64,000 bases of DNA from Dichetophora obliterata (lineage: Eukaryota > Arthropoda > Insecta > Diptera > Sciomyzidae), in assembly GCA_963920525.1 (NCBI GenBank), contig OY986440.1:15206298-15270297 (forward strand), given 5' to 3'. The notes below the pieces were generated by a model, which worked only from the letters and a program-made list of their open reading frames with translations, searched no databases and was not told where the DNA came from. The position numbers and the translations under genes were made by a program. Within the stretch, counting starts at the first letter, position 1; each line of letters opens with the position of its first letter. Below, one piece after another: positions 18,052 through 29,189 of this stretch.

Positions 18052-18416
18052 CTAGCTGACCCCGGTGTGCTTCGCTACTCCCCTCGTTATAAAATAAAAT
18101 TAAAAGTATTTATATATTTTTCACGCCATCGAATTTTTGAAATAAGTCCACCCCAGCGCCACCTACCGTGTCCATTTATACCCAAATTATTTTCTTATGA
18201 TCAAACGAACATACTTTCTGAATTTCAGTTAAATTGGTCTATAAATTCAAATTTTCGATATAAGTCCACCCCAGTGCCACCTATCGGGTTCAAATATAGC
18301 CTATGTTACCCACCGTACCAAGATGAACATTACCTGAAAATTTCATCAAAATTGGCCCAGCCGTTTTGGAGTCCATACGTTACATACATACCCGCATCCT
18401 ATTTTATATATATAGA
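18052..18416 (-). mobile_element. Non-autonomous Helitron-like element, copy 2 (365 bp)
   Basis: The reverse complement starts TCTATATATATAAAATAGG after an A and ends GGGGTCAGCTAG before a T, as expected for Helitron insertion between A and T. It is nearly identical to copy 1 (15795-16159) in inverted orientation. The pair flanks the mariner and the 17.6-kb foldback. Confidence 0.65.
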
Positions 18417-18429
18417 TATATATATATAG

Positions 18430-20170
18430 TTATGCCTTTTCCGTAGTTTCTACGATAATCGTACTACGACGGATACAGTGATAGGGCTGATTATAATTCC
18501 ATAGCGTAAGCTACACTTAAAGAACCGTTGGGCAAAAATTTGTCTAAAAGATAATTCATATAACCCCCGAATCGATCTCTAGAGAGTTCTGAGGTGAGGT
18601 ATGAGCTGGTCATAGTATTTTTTAACTGCAACATTTTTTAAGAACATACCCAACCTCTTTCTGCCCCCATTCTGGGGGTCCTTATAAATTAAATTCAAAA
18701 ATTGTTGAAGACCCCAATTGTTTGATATCTATCTGTTGTACTGTAAAAGAACATAGTTCTTATTGTACTTATGTATACTCAATAAATTCAAATTCAAATA
18801 CTTTATATCTCTGCTGAGTTGATTCCTAGAGGAGTAAAATGTTTGAGCTGGGCCTATTATTTGTTCGCCCCCAAAACTTTTTCTTAATATACCCTCCTCC
18901 TTTCTACCACCCTTTTCAGGGTCCCCCTACAAAAAATTAAAAAATAGTTTATAGCTCCGCCGAATGGACCCTTAGAGTGGTAAAATACTATATGACCTGG
19001 TCCTACTGTTTGCTCACCTACACAAACATATACGTTACAGAAAGAAGAGTAATGTCCTCTAAAGTAGACTAAAAAAGTGGAGTGTTTATTTTCGTTCACT
19101 GTTTATTCATGCAATGCAAGGTGCGTCTATTTAAAACGGGCCTCTTTTTACGACGCCGTCTATTGAGTGGGGTAATCTGTATGATTTTTTTGTGTTTAAC
19201 TTGGCTAAGTATGGAAAAAAGAAGCCTGTATGCAATTAAATTGTTTTTTTTTTGCATTTATTGAATAGTAATTTTAAGATACGATTAGCCACATTTCCTC
19301 GAACTGTGGAGGCTAGAGTGGAAAACTTTGTGGTTGTTAAGTTGTGGTACTTTGGTTGTTGACAGCCGCTTTAACTGCTACAACAGAGCTGCTTATCACA
19401 TGCGGTGTGCCTATATCAATAAAAATTAATTGTTTGCAATACAAACTTGTAATTGTCATTTGTAAAATTATAATTATTGTAACTAAAAACTAAGAATTTG
19501 TTATCTCTCTCTCTCTCTCTCTCTCTTTAGCAATGCAATTATATAAACTCGAAATATTTCATAAATCGGAGTATATAGTATATACAGAGTGAGTCAGATA
19601 GGGAATTCAATCTGAAAACAGGTAATTCCTTGAGCCGAGTCAAGAAGAAAATCGTATGGGAGAGGGTCCATTTTGACCTCGATTCATGTTAACAGCAAAA
19701 TAATGTAGAATGCTACTTTTCACGCAATAAATTTGAAATAAAAATAGCTATGCAAGATTTCAGCACAGTTCTGAAAACACAATTACTCAGATCTAATAAG
19801 AAAGAATATCTAATATTATATTTAAACATTTTTTATTAATGTATGAAATTGTTGCAATATTTTCTTAATGCAGCTTGCGCTTAAACTCTTAAGAAGTTTT
19901 GGCTGTTATTTTACCGAAAATCTTCTTTCCCAACTACATTTAGCTCCAAATAATATCAAAAAACACTTAAGATTATGTTGTACTCCTATATATTATATAA
20001 ATTTTAATTATAAAATAATTATATATATGGCTGCAAAATGTAAACAAAACATGTAAACAAAATTAATTTTTTTGCAATTGGCAACTCTGTAATGCATTTA
20101 TATATAAATGTCTATACTAAAATGTGATAAGTCACTTCAAAGTAATTTTCACTAACACAATGTCGACATT
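18430..20170. other. Intergenic, weak repeats, no gene seen
   Basis: A roughly 250-bp unit recurs in diverged tandem form (18570-18720, 18820-18960, partly 18970-19020; compare CTGGGGGTCC and TTCAGGGTCC). A (CT)n microsatellite lies at 19505-19528. A sequence near 19580 (CAGAGTGAGTCAGATAGG) and one near 10860 look like ends of old repeats. No coding region is supported. Confidence 0.5.
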
Positions 20171-20543
20171 GGCCGCATTCAGCGCAGACAACAGTTGGCA
20201 ACTGTTGTGTACAAATTCGCTGAATGGTACAAACTTGGTAGCGCTAACTAAAACTGATAAAGTAGCGAACGCCTTTTAATCGAGCGAACAAATTCTATGC
20301 TACATGAACACAACTGTTTGCTTAACTGTCAGATGCTGTTATTGACGCTGTTAAATTAATAAACGCAGAAAGAACGCAGCAAATTTAAGTAAGAAACCTT
20401 TGCAATTGAATTAAATTTACATACAAATTAAATTGAATCTAACTTCTGACGTGTAGAGTAGCAACACATTCAGAGAAAAACATCGTGAACTAAGGTAGCG
20501 CTACCATTACAGTTCACAACAGTTGTCTGCGCTGAATGCGGCC
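20171..20543. mobile_element. MITE with GGCCGC ends, ATT duplication
   Basis: 373 bp. Terminal inverted repeats of about 28 bp begin GGCCGCATTCAGCGCAGAC, with ATT on both sides. It shares the outer 10 bp with the MITE at 12995-13155 and is probably PIF/Harbinger-type. No ORF. Confidence 0.65.
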
Positions 20544-20639
20544 ATTGTGTTGCACCACTTTCGAATCATAGTGGTCTCTGTACAAAGAAGTAAAATATAT
20601 GGAAATGGTGTAATACAAAGAAGTAAAATATAAGGAAGT

Positions 20640-22079
20640 GGTGTAATAGCAGAAAAGTGTGGTATTTTCTATATTGGTGTTGGTTTACACAGATGCAGAA
20701 ACAATCACAAAGGGCCGTATTCGGTTGTATCGTAAAAGAAGGCCCAAACTGTTAAAGTTTGTTCTTATGCATTAAAATTTTAGAAACATTTCAAGAATAG
20801 CAACAACTCTAATAATTTTAAAAATTTTTGATCGCACGCAATTGGCTTAGAAGTTATAGGCATCCAACGTTGGAAAAAGTGGACTAAAAATTTAGCGGAT
20901 TTTTTAAGTTTTCCAACAAAACTAAACTTTATGGGTATCAAAAGAGAGATAATACAAGTATCTATTCAACAAGATATCAAACACAAAAATACATGCGTTT
21001 AAGATACAACCCTTTTTTTACTTAAAATCGCGAGGTTTTTCCAAATTAAATAAAAAAAAATAAATGTATCAAAAGGAGGCCTTCGGATGCTGCTTAGGGT
21101 TTACAAACCTCAGTAAGTACCACACAGGCTTCTTTGTCTACAGTAGTTCTGAATGTAGTTATCTTTTTAATAATTCTCTTTTTAATGTATTGCTTTCGTA
21201 AAAGAGAAACCACTAGTCTTTCAGACAAATTCTAATTATAAAAAAAATTATATCTTAATGAATTCTTATGGAATTCTAAATTTGACACCTCGTTGAATAG
21301 ATACGCACATTACCTTTGTTTGAATACCCATAAAGCTTAGTTTTGTTGAAAAACTAGAAAAACTGCAAATATGAAGGCCTATAAATTCTAAACTTCAACT
21401 TTAATTACAAATTAAATTCGGTTAATTTTTTTAAATCCTTATTTTTTTTGGTGTTTCTGCCTAGTTGTTGTGTAAAAATCAGAAAAATTTAACAAACAGG
21501 TACTAAATCTGATTCACTATGCTGAAAACAAGAGCGCCCCAAACATGTATTCAACTGCGAAAAATGACTGCGCCCCTGAAGCAGTGTTTGTGTTTTGACA
21601 GATGTGGTTTGATCAAACTGGCGGAAAATCAACGGGGTCTAAATTGCATTTTTAAACCATTTTTAACAAGAAATATATACATTTCTAACACAAATAAGTT
21701 AAACAAATATCGTTAGAAACTAAATAAAGCACTTTTGTTCAAAGAATTTAAACCGTATGGACATATTTACCTGTGGAACAAATGCGCATTGTTTTTAAGT
21801 TTTCTGGAACTTTTACAATTCTTAACCGCACAACTCATATTGCATTTGTTTTAGTGGTTTTTTCTTTAATTTTGTTGCTTTTTAAGCAGTGAAAAATGCT
21901 TAAAATTGAATTATTTTCAACTATTTTGCTGAGGAGTCTTCCAATCAGATGCCAGGGTTCTCAAAAATGTCAAAAAACACACTCTTTCTCGCTCGCACAA
22001 TTTACGAATGGTGCGACAGTTCACGTACAGTGTGTGTGTCAGCAACACCATTTCCTTATATTTTACTTCTTTTGTGTAA
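20640..22079 (+). repeat. Dimer unit 1 (about 1.44 kb)
   Basis: It aligns with unit 2 over its full length: GTGTAATAGCAGAAAAGTGT at the start, GACTGCGCCCCTGAAGCAG in the middle, and CTCGCTCGCACAATTTACG near the end. Short inverted segments (CCAACAAAACTAAAC at 20922 and GTTTTGTTG near 21340) lie within it. The region around 21660-21700 is the unoccupied counterpart of the foldback insertion site. Confidence 0.8.
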
Positions 22080-25000
22080 TAGCAGAAAAGTGTGGTATTT
22101 TCTATATTGGTGTTGGTTCACACAAACACAGAAACAATCACACAGGGCCGTATTCGGTTGTATCGTAAAAGAAGGCCCAAACTGTAAAAGTTTGTTATGA
22201 TGCATTAACATTTTTGGAACATTTCAAGAATAGCAACAACTCTAATTTTTAAAAAAATTCTGATCGCTCGCAATTGGCTTAGAAGTTATAGGCATCCAAC
22301 GTTGAAAAAAATTGACTAAAAATCTAGCTGATTTTTAAGTTTTCCAACAAAACTAAACTCTATGGGTATAAAAATAAAATATACAAGTATCTATTCAACA
22401 AGATATCGAACATAAAAATACATGCATTTAAAATACAACCTTTTTTTACTTTTAATCGCAAGGTTTTTCCAAATTTAATAAAAAAATCTTAATGTATTTA
22501 GTTGTCTCTTTTTAATAAGAGGCCTTCAGCCGCTGTTTAGGGATTACAACCCTCAGTAAGCCCAACACAGGTTTCGCTGTCTGCAGTACTTCTGGATGTT
22601 GTTATCTTTTTAATAATTATCTTTTTAATGTATTGCTTTCGCAAAAGGGAAACCACTAGATTTACAGACAAATTCTAGCTATAAAAAAATTATATCTCAA
22701 AAAGTTATGCATGGAATTTTATGTTTGACACCTCGTTGAAAAGATACGCGCATTTCCTTTGTTTTAATACCCATAAAGCTTAGTTTTGTTGAAAACCTAG
22801 AAAAACAGCAAGATTTTTAGATAATTTTTCTAAATTTGATGGCCTATAAATTCTAAACTTGAACTTAAATTACAAATGATATTAGATTAATTTTTTAAAA
22901 TCCTTATTTTTTTTATTGTTTCTGCCTAGTTGTTGTGCAGAAATCACAAATATTTAACAAACAGGTACTAAATCTGATTCACTAAGCTGAAAACAAGAGC
23001 GCCCCCTCTTATCAACTAAAATATATTCAACTGGGAAAAATGACTGCGCCCCTGAAGCAGTGTTTGTGTTTTGACAGATGTGGTTTGATCAAACTGGCGC
23101 AAAATCGACGTGGTCTTATCTGCATTTTTAAACCATTTTTAATTAGAAATATATACCAGAGAACTGCACAAGCCGGCTTGAAGTCTTTTTCAAGCGCTTG
23201 CTTAAAATACAAGTTCAAGCTAGCTTGAGCTTGATAATTTTGAATCAAGCAAAGCTTGTAATTGAATATAAATAAGCCCACGCACAGCTTGCACCTATTC
23301 TAGCTTACAAGCGAACGGCACGAAGTTTCAAGCAATGGAAAGCTTGATGCCCTTCGGCAAAAGCTTGTAAGCCTCGCAAGTATCCAAATTATTGAATTAA
23401 AGCAAGTATCCAAAAATTCAATGAGCTTCTTTAGAGAGAGCTTAAGCGTAATAGGACTTTTAAGGATTCTGTGGACTCCGTGGTGTGAAGTTTTAGGATA
23501 AATGATTTCGAAGATGCTGTCAAACTTTAAAATTTAAGATGGCGGATAGAGTTGCCACCTAGATTTTTTTTATTTTTGCGAATTCTTGTAATTTTGATAT
23601 TCTGACAACGGATTTGATTTCGAATATATTGTCACAGTTTTAAAATTTAAGATGGAGGTTAGGGTTGCCACCTAAATTTTTACCACAGTATTGCCACCTA
23701 ATAATATGTACTTTTAAAAGTTTTAAACATCATTTATCAGTGTTAAGGGGTCGCTGATTTCGAATCTAAGGTCAGAATTTTGAAATTCAAGATGGTGGAT
23801 AGGGTTGCCACCTTTATTTTTTTTAGTTTTATGAATTCGGGGCTGGCAAAAAAAAAAATGGTACACCAAAAATGGGTCGCTGAATCCAAATCCGTCGTCA
23901 GAATTTCAAAATTATAAAATGTTGAAATAATAGGGTTGCCACCTAAAAATATATCTTTTCAACAGTTTTAAACGTCATTTATTAGTGTTAAGGGGTCGCT
24001 GATTTCGAATCTAAAGTCAGAATTTTAAATTTCAATATGGTGGATAGGGTTGCCACCTTTATTTTTTGTAGTTTTATGAATTCGGGGCTGGCAAAAAAAA
24101 ATGGTACACCAAAAATGGGTCGCTGAATCCGAATCCGTCGTCAGAATTTCAAAATTATAAAATGTTGAAATAATAGGGTTGCCACCTAATAATATGTCTT
24201 TTTAAGAGTTTTAAACGTCTTTTATTAGTGTTAAGGGGTCGCTGATTTCGAATCTAAAGTCAGAATTTTAAATTTCAATATGGTGGATAGGGTTGCCACC
24301 TTAATTTTTTGTAGTTTTATGAATTCGAGGCTGGCAAAAAAAAAATGGTACACCAAAAATGGGTCGCTGAATCCGAAACCGTCGTCAGAATTTCAAAATT
24401 ATAAAATTTTGAAATAACAGGGTTGCCACCTAATAATATATCTTTTCAACAGTTTTAAACGTCATTTATTAGTGTTAACACGTCATTTATTAGTTTAAAA
24501 CTGTTTAAAACTGCTTAAAACTGTTGAAAAGATATATTATTAGGTGGCAACCCTGTTATTTCAAAATTTTATAATTTTGAAATTCTGACGACGGTTTCGG
24601 ATTCAGCGACCCATTTTTGGGGTCCCATTTTTTTTTTGCCAGCCCCGAATTCATAAAACTACAAAAAATAAAGGTGGCAACCCTATCCACCATATTGAAA
24701 TTTAAAATTCTGACTTTAGATTCGAAATCAGCGACCCCTTAACACTAATAAATGACGTTTAAAACTGTTGAAAAGATATATTTTTAGGTGGCAACCCTAT
24801 TATTTCAAGATTTTATAATTTTGAAATTCTGACGACGGTTTCGGATTCAGCGACCCATTTTTGGAGTACCATTTTTTTTTTGCCAGCCTCGAATTCATAA
24901 AACTACAAAAAATTAAGGTGGCAACCCTATCCACCATATTGAAATTTAAAATTCTGACTTTAGATTCGAAATCAGCGACCCCTTAACACTAATAAAAGAC

Positions 25001-26218
25001 GTTTAAAACTCTTAAAAAGACATATTATTAGGTGGCAACCCTATTATTTCAACATTTTATAATTTTGAAATTCTGACGACGGATTCGGATTCAGCAACCC
25101 ATTTTTGGTGTACCATTTTTTTTTGCCAGCCCCGAATTCATAAAACTAAAAAAAATAAAGGTGGCAACCCTATCCAACATCTTGCATTTCAAAATTCTGA
25201 CCTTAGATTCGAAATCAGCGACCCCTTAACACTGATAAATGATGTTTAAAACTTTTAAAAGTACATATTATTAGGTGGCAATACTGTGGTAAAAATTTAG
25301 GTGGCAACCCTAACCTCCATCTTAAATTTTAAAACTGTGACAATATATTCGAAATCAAATCCGTTGTCAGAATATCAAAATTACAAGAATTCGCAAAAAT
25401 TAAAAAAAATCTAGGTGGCAACTCTATCCGCCATCTTAAATTTTAAAGTTTGACAGCATCTTCGAAATCATTTATCCTAAAACTTCACACCACGGAGTCC
25501 ACAGAATCCTTAAAAGTCCTATTACGCTTAAGCTCTCTCTAAAGAAGCTCATTGAATTTTTTGGATACTTGCTTTAATTCAATAATTTGGATACTTGCGA
25601 GCTTACAAGCTTTTGCCGATCGTTTTAAGCTTTTCAACTTTCCACCCGACAAAGTAAGCCGAAACAAGCCAAGCCAACGAGCAAGCATGAATATGGCTTG
25701 TATCTGTTTGGTATTTTTGCAAGCTGGCTAAAGCTTGATTTTTCAAGCTTGGATACGTGCTTGAATTTAAGTACTTGAAAAAGCTTGAACTTCAAGTAGG
25801 CTTGTGCAGTTCTCTGATATATACATTTCTAATACAAATCAGTTAAAAAAATATCACAAGAAACTAAATAAAGCACTTTTGTTAAAAGAATTCAAACCGT
25901 ATGGACATATTTACCTGTGGAACGAAAGTGCATTGTTTTTAAGTTTTCGGGAACTTTTACAATTTTTAACCGCACAACACATGTTGCATTTATATTTGTG
26001 GTTTTTTTCTTTGATTTTGTCGCTTTTTAAGCAGTGAAAAATGCTTAAAACTGCATTATTTTTAACTATTTTGCTGAGGAGTCTTTTAATCAAATGCCAG
26101 GGTTCTCAGAAATTTCAAAAAACGCTCTCTGTCTCGCTCGCACAATTTACGAATGGTGCGACAGTTCACGTACAGTGTATGTGTAAGCAACACCATTTCC
26201 TTATATTTTACTTCTTTG
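22080..26218 (+). repeat. Dimer unit 2, split by the foldback
   Basis: The same sequence as unit 1 runs 22080-23156 and resumes at 25825 after the inserted foldback. The inserted part and its 8-bp duplication account for the extra length. It diverges from unit 1 by scattered substitutions and small indels. Confidence 0.8.
23157..25816. mobile_element. hAT-type giant foldback, 2,660 bp, arms of about 1.3 kb
   Basis: The ends are perfect inverted CAGAGAACTGCACAAG/CTTGTGCAGTTCTCTG, with an 8-bp duplication ATATATAC on each side (23149-23156, 25817-25824). The duplication has T at position 2 and A at position 7, as hAT sites prefer. Almost the whole element is one palindrome centred near 24,490. 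Each arm holds a roughly 243-bp unit repeated about three times (markers GGGTTGCCACCTAATAATAT and GGGGTCGCTGATTTCGAAT). The outer 240 bp of each arm are diverged but both dense in AAGCTTG/CAAGC motifs. No ORF of note. Unit 1 of the surrounding dimer gives the empty site. Confidence 0.85.
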
Positions 26219-26253
26219 TCTCTGTAACGTAACCAATACGTAACGTCTCTGCA

Positions 26254-26460
26254 TGGCAGAATTAGAGAAATTACTAGTACAGAATTACTAGTTCTACCAT
26301 GACGTCGCTGCAACCCAAATGTGGACCATCAGTTCTAGTTGGGTACAGCCCTTAAAAGAGCTTTGACCAAGCTAATTGACATCGACATTGTGTTGTGTTG
26401 TTTGTGTTATCACAATGTTTGACCACAACTGATCGAGGAGAGCGGTCAGAATGCTTGCAG
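26254..26460 (-). repeat. SINE-related fragment
   Basis: 26335-26445 (ATTGTGTTGTGTTGTTTGTG, then ACAACTGATCGAGGAGAG) resembles 49280-49375 (ATTGTGTTGTGCGTGTTATT, then CAAATGACCGAGAG), so it is probably a decayed tail part of the same SINE. An imperfect inverted GGCAGAATTA/ACTAGTTCTACC block precedes it. Confidence 0.4.
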
Positions 26461-27285
26461 GTCAAAATCTTGAAACAACCAAAATCTTGAAAAAAATAAT
26501 CTTGAAAAAAAATCTTGAAAACAAAATCTTGAAAAAAAAAATCTAGAAAACACATAATATGTATAAATCTTGAAAAAATCTTGAAATTTTAGGAAATTTT
26601 ATTCTCTCGAAATGTACAATTTCGAGAAAAAAATGGATTTTCGGGAACAAAAATGTAAAATATTGGCAAAATTATAAATTTTTTAAATATTTATGGTCCC
26701 ACACTTAGCGTCATCCAGACAAACGACGAGGACGTGGTGGTTTTTTGTCCATTTATGAAAATTTTTTTGCAAAATTTGTCATTTTTCGAAATTTGGCACT
26801 TATTCAAAATTAAATATGACATTTTTTGCCAAAACTTGTACATTTCGAAGTTTGACACTTATTCAAAATTTGACAATTTTTTCGAATTTTGGCACTTATT
26901 CCAAATTTTACACTTTTGTCGATATTTGACACTTTTTGAAATAATTGGAAAATTTGACATTTCAAAATTTTACAATTTCTGTGACTTGACAATTATTGAT
27001 TATTTTGATTATTTTCGAAATTTGACATTATTCGAAAAATTTCATACTTTTTTCGAAATTGGACACTTTTCGAAATAGTGTGAAATTTTTAATTAGAAAT
27101 CTTGAAAAATCTACCTAATTCGCGCGCGCGAATTAAAGAATACATTCTTTGCGTAGGTTTTTCAAGATTTTGAGTTTCAAGACTTTTTTTTCAAGATTTT
27201 CGTTTCAAGATTTTGTTTTCAAGATTTTGTTTTCAAGATTTTGATTTCAATATTTTTTTTCAAGATTTTGAAATTCTGCGAAAAT
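26456..27285. repeat. Mirrored AATCTTGAAA arrays around a TTCGAAATTTGACA array
   Basis: The left part (26460-26590) is built of repeated AAAATCTTGAAA. The right part (27095-27275) has the inverted form TTTCAAGATTTT repeated about seven times. Between them (26740-27080) is a degenerate tandem of TTCGAAATTTGACACTTATT. A CG-repeat palindrome (27121-27134) lies near the right array. The open frame across the middle is a by-product of the repeats. Confidence 0.65.
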
Positions 27286-28215
27286 AAGATACTAAAAATA
27301 ATACATACTAAATATATACTAAAAATAAGAGCTAGTCGAAATATAGGTCTTTCCAAAAATTTTTAATTCGAATGAGAGTTTCTTAAAATATTATCTTAAA
27401 ACATTTTCACTGTAATGCCGCACAGTGGGGCGTTCCCATACAAAGGGTTTGATATTGCATATTGCTTCAAATAATTGATTATAACTCCGAAGCAAATTTT
27501 GGAGATGTATCTTTAAAAGTATTGTTTATAAAATCCTTTACCCTACTTGAGCCTATCGGGTCTGGGAGATTAAAAGAAGAATTATGGTAAAAAATCCTTT
27601 TTTGTAATGTTTAGCGATTGTCACAACTGTATTCTCCCACAAAAATATATTTTAAACAAAACTTCATTTGCTTATAATATATTAAAGATGTCACGCAACA
27701 GTTTACTATATATATTAAAAAACTAATCAAATGTTTTATTAAGAGTTGTTAAAAATGTTGTGTTGTGAATACAACAAATTTTTAATATATATGCTTAATT
27801 TTTCAGATTATCTTCATAGCTTGTGTTTTCACTTTGCTCATCAAAAAGATCTTTTGCTTGATTTTATTTTATTTTTTAAATTTTTATTTTTTTTTTTAGA
27901 TGATTTTAATTCATTCTTATTGGATGATGCTTCACTCACACATACCAAATTTTGTAAAATGCTACAAGAAAACCGAGGCATACTATTTTGATGGTAAAAT
28001 TCTCAGAAGGCGCTGGCTTGCACCGGTAAAAATTATTTTAAAGAATCTATTAGTAGCTCAATTTTTTAATATAAGGTGATCCTGGCCATTTTGAACCGAC
28101 TTAAAAAAGGAGGAGGTTCTCAAGTTGGTTAGTTTTTTTTTTAATTGCATGTACATCGATCACTCCTAAAGTACTAGCCCGATTGCCTCAATCGGGCTAG
28201 TACAGTTTTTGTCAA
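27286..28215. other. Intergenic, no gene seen
   Basis: AT-rich. It contains the left end (27420-27447) of a long inverted-repeat pair described separately. No supported ORF. Confidence 0.5.
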
Positions 28216-28224
28216 CAAATAGAG

Positions 28225-29185
28225 ACATTAAACGCGGAAGTGCCCATCTAAAAAAGTGGGAGGTATTCGACAAAGTGGGCGGTATTCGACAATATAAAAA
28301 AATACTGTATCTCAGTTAATATTGACACTACGGTACTGGAAATCGCTACAGGGGTAGGAACAATTAATGCAAATTACGATCAATAAAGTGGGCGTTATTC
28401 GACAAAGGCGTGGCAACATTAGAAAACGCTGTAACTCGAATAATATTGACATTAGGGTACTGAAATAAGGTGCAGGGATAGGAATAATTATGAAAATGTA
28501 CGGTCAAGAAAGTGGGCGGTATTGAACAAAAGGGCGTGGAAAAAATAATGTAGCTCAGTTAATATTGACACTAGGGTAGGAACATTATTACAAATTACAG
28601 CCAAGAAAGTGGGCGTTATTGCAAAAAAAGACGTGGCAATATAAGAAAGACACTTCTATCTCGAATAATATGGACACTAGGGTAATACAATTCGTTACAA
28701 GAATGTGTAGAATTATTACAAAACACTATGAAGAAAGTGGGCGGTAATAGACAAAGGGCGTGTCAATTTTAGAAAAATACTATTTCTAAGTTAATATTGA
28801 CACTAGGGTACTGAAGTTTAGTACAGGGGTAGGCACAATTATTAAAAATTATGGTCAAAAAAGTGGGCGTTATTCGACAAAGGGCGTGGAAGTATTGAAA
28901 AACACTAACTCGATTAATATTGACACTAGGGTACAGAAATTCGGCACAAGAATAGGTAGAATTATAACAAAACACAATCAATAAAGTAGGCGGAGTTTTT
29001 CAAAGGGCGTGCCACTATAAGAAAAACACTGTATCTCGAATATTGATGCCAGGGTACCAAAATTCGTTACAGGGTGCCACTCTAAGAAAAACACTGTATC
29101 TTGAATATTGACACTGGGGTACCAAAATTCATTACAATAATGGGCAAAATTGTTGTCATACTCTCTAAAAAAGAAGAAATAAAAA
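28225..29185 (+). repeat. Tandem array containing GTGGGCGGTATTCGACAAAG
   Basis: About seven direct units of 96-130 bp, each with AAGTGGGCGGTATTCGACAA (variants near 28268, 28388, 28510, 28606, 28735, 28860, 28985) and AATATTGACACTAGGGTAC. The units differ at many positions, so the array is not recent. It resembles the tandem cores of the Helitron-like elements at 38.7 and 41.7 kb. Confidence 0.7.
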
Positions 29186-29189
29186 CTTT

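Larger units (their letters stand above)
20583..26218. mobile_element. hAT-like non-autonomous element, head-to-tail dimer, 5.6 kb
   Basis: A perfect 8-bp direct repeat TCTCTGTA flanks it (20575-20582 and 26219-26226). The ends are inverted: CAAAGAAGTAAAATATA and onward on the left, TATATTTTACTTCTTTG on the right. Inside are two direct copies of one unit (about 20640-22079 and 22080-26218). The junction near 22050-22080 carries the right end of unit 1 (CCTTATATTTTACTTCTTTT) joined directly to the start of unit 2 (GTGTAATAGCAG), without a second left terminus. The second unit is split by the foldback 23157-25816. The 8-bp duplication and CA-starting ends suggest the hAT superfamily, although the duplicated site lacks the usual T and A at positions 2 and 7. 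No transposase is encoded. Confidence 0.8.

Noticed and set aside
20647..22200. Open frames such as 21896-22168 in the dimer units
   Set aside because: The counterpart in unit 2 is not conserved as a frame, so there is no coding constraint.
26734..27078. 114-codon open frame with repeated Phe-rich units
   Set aside because: It is a direct translation of the TTCGAAATTTGACA tandem; composition and periodicity come from the DNA repeat.
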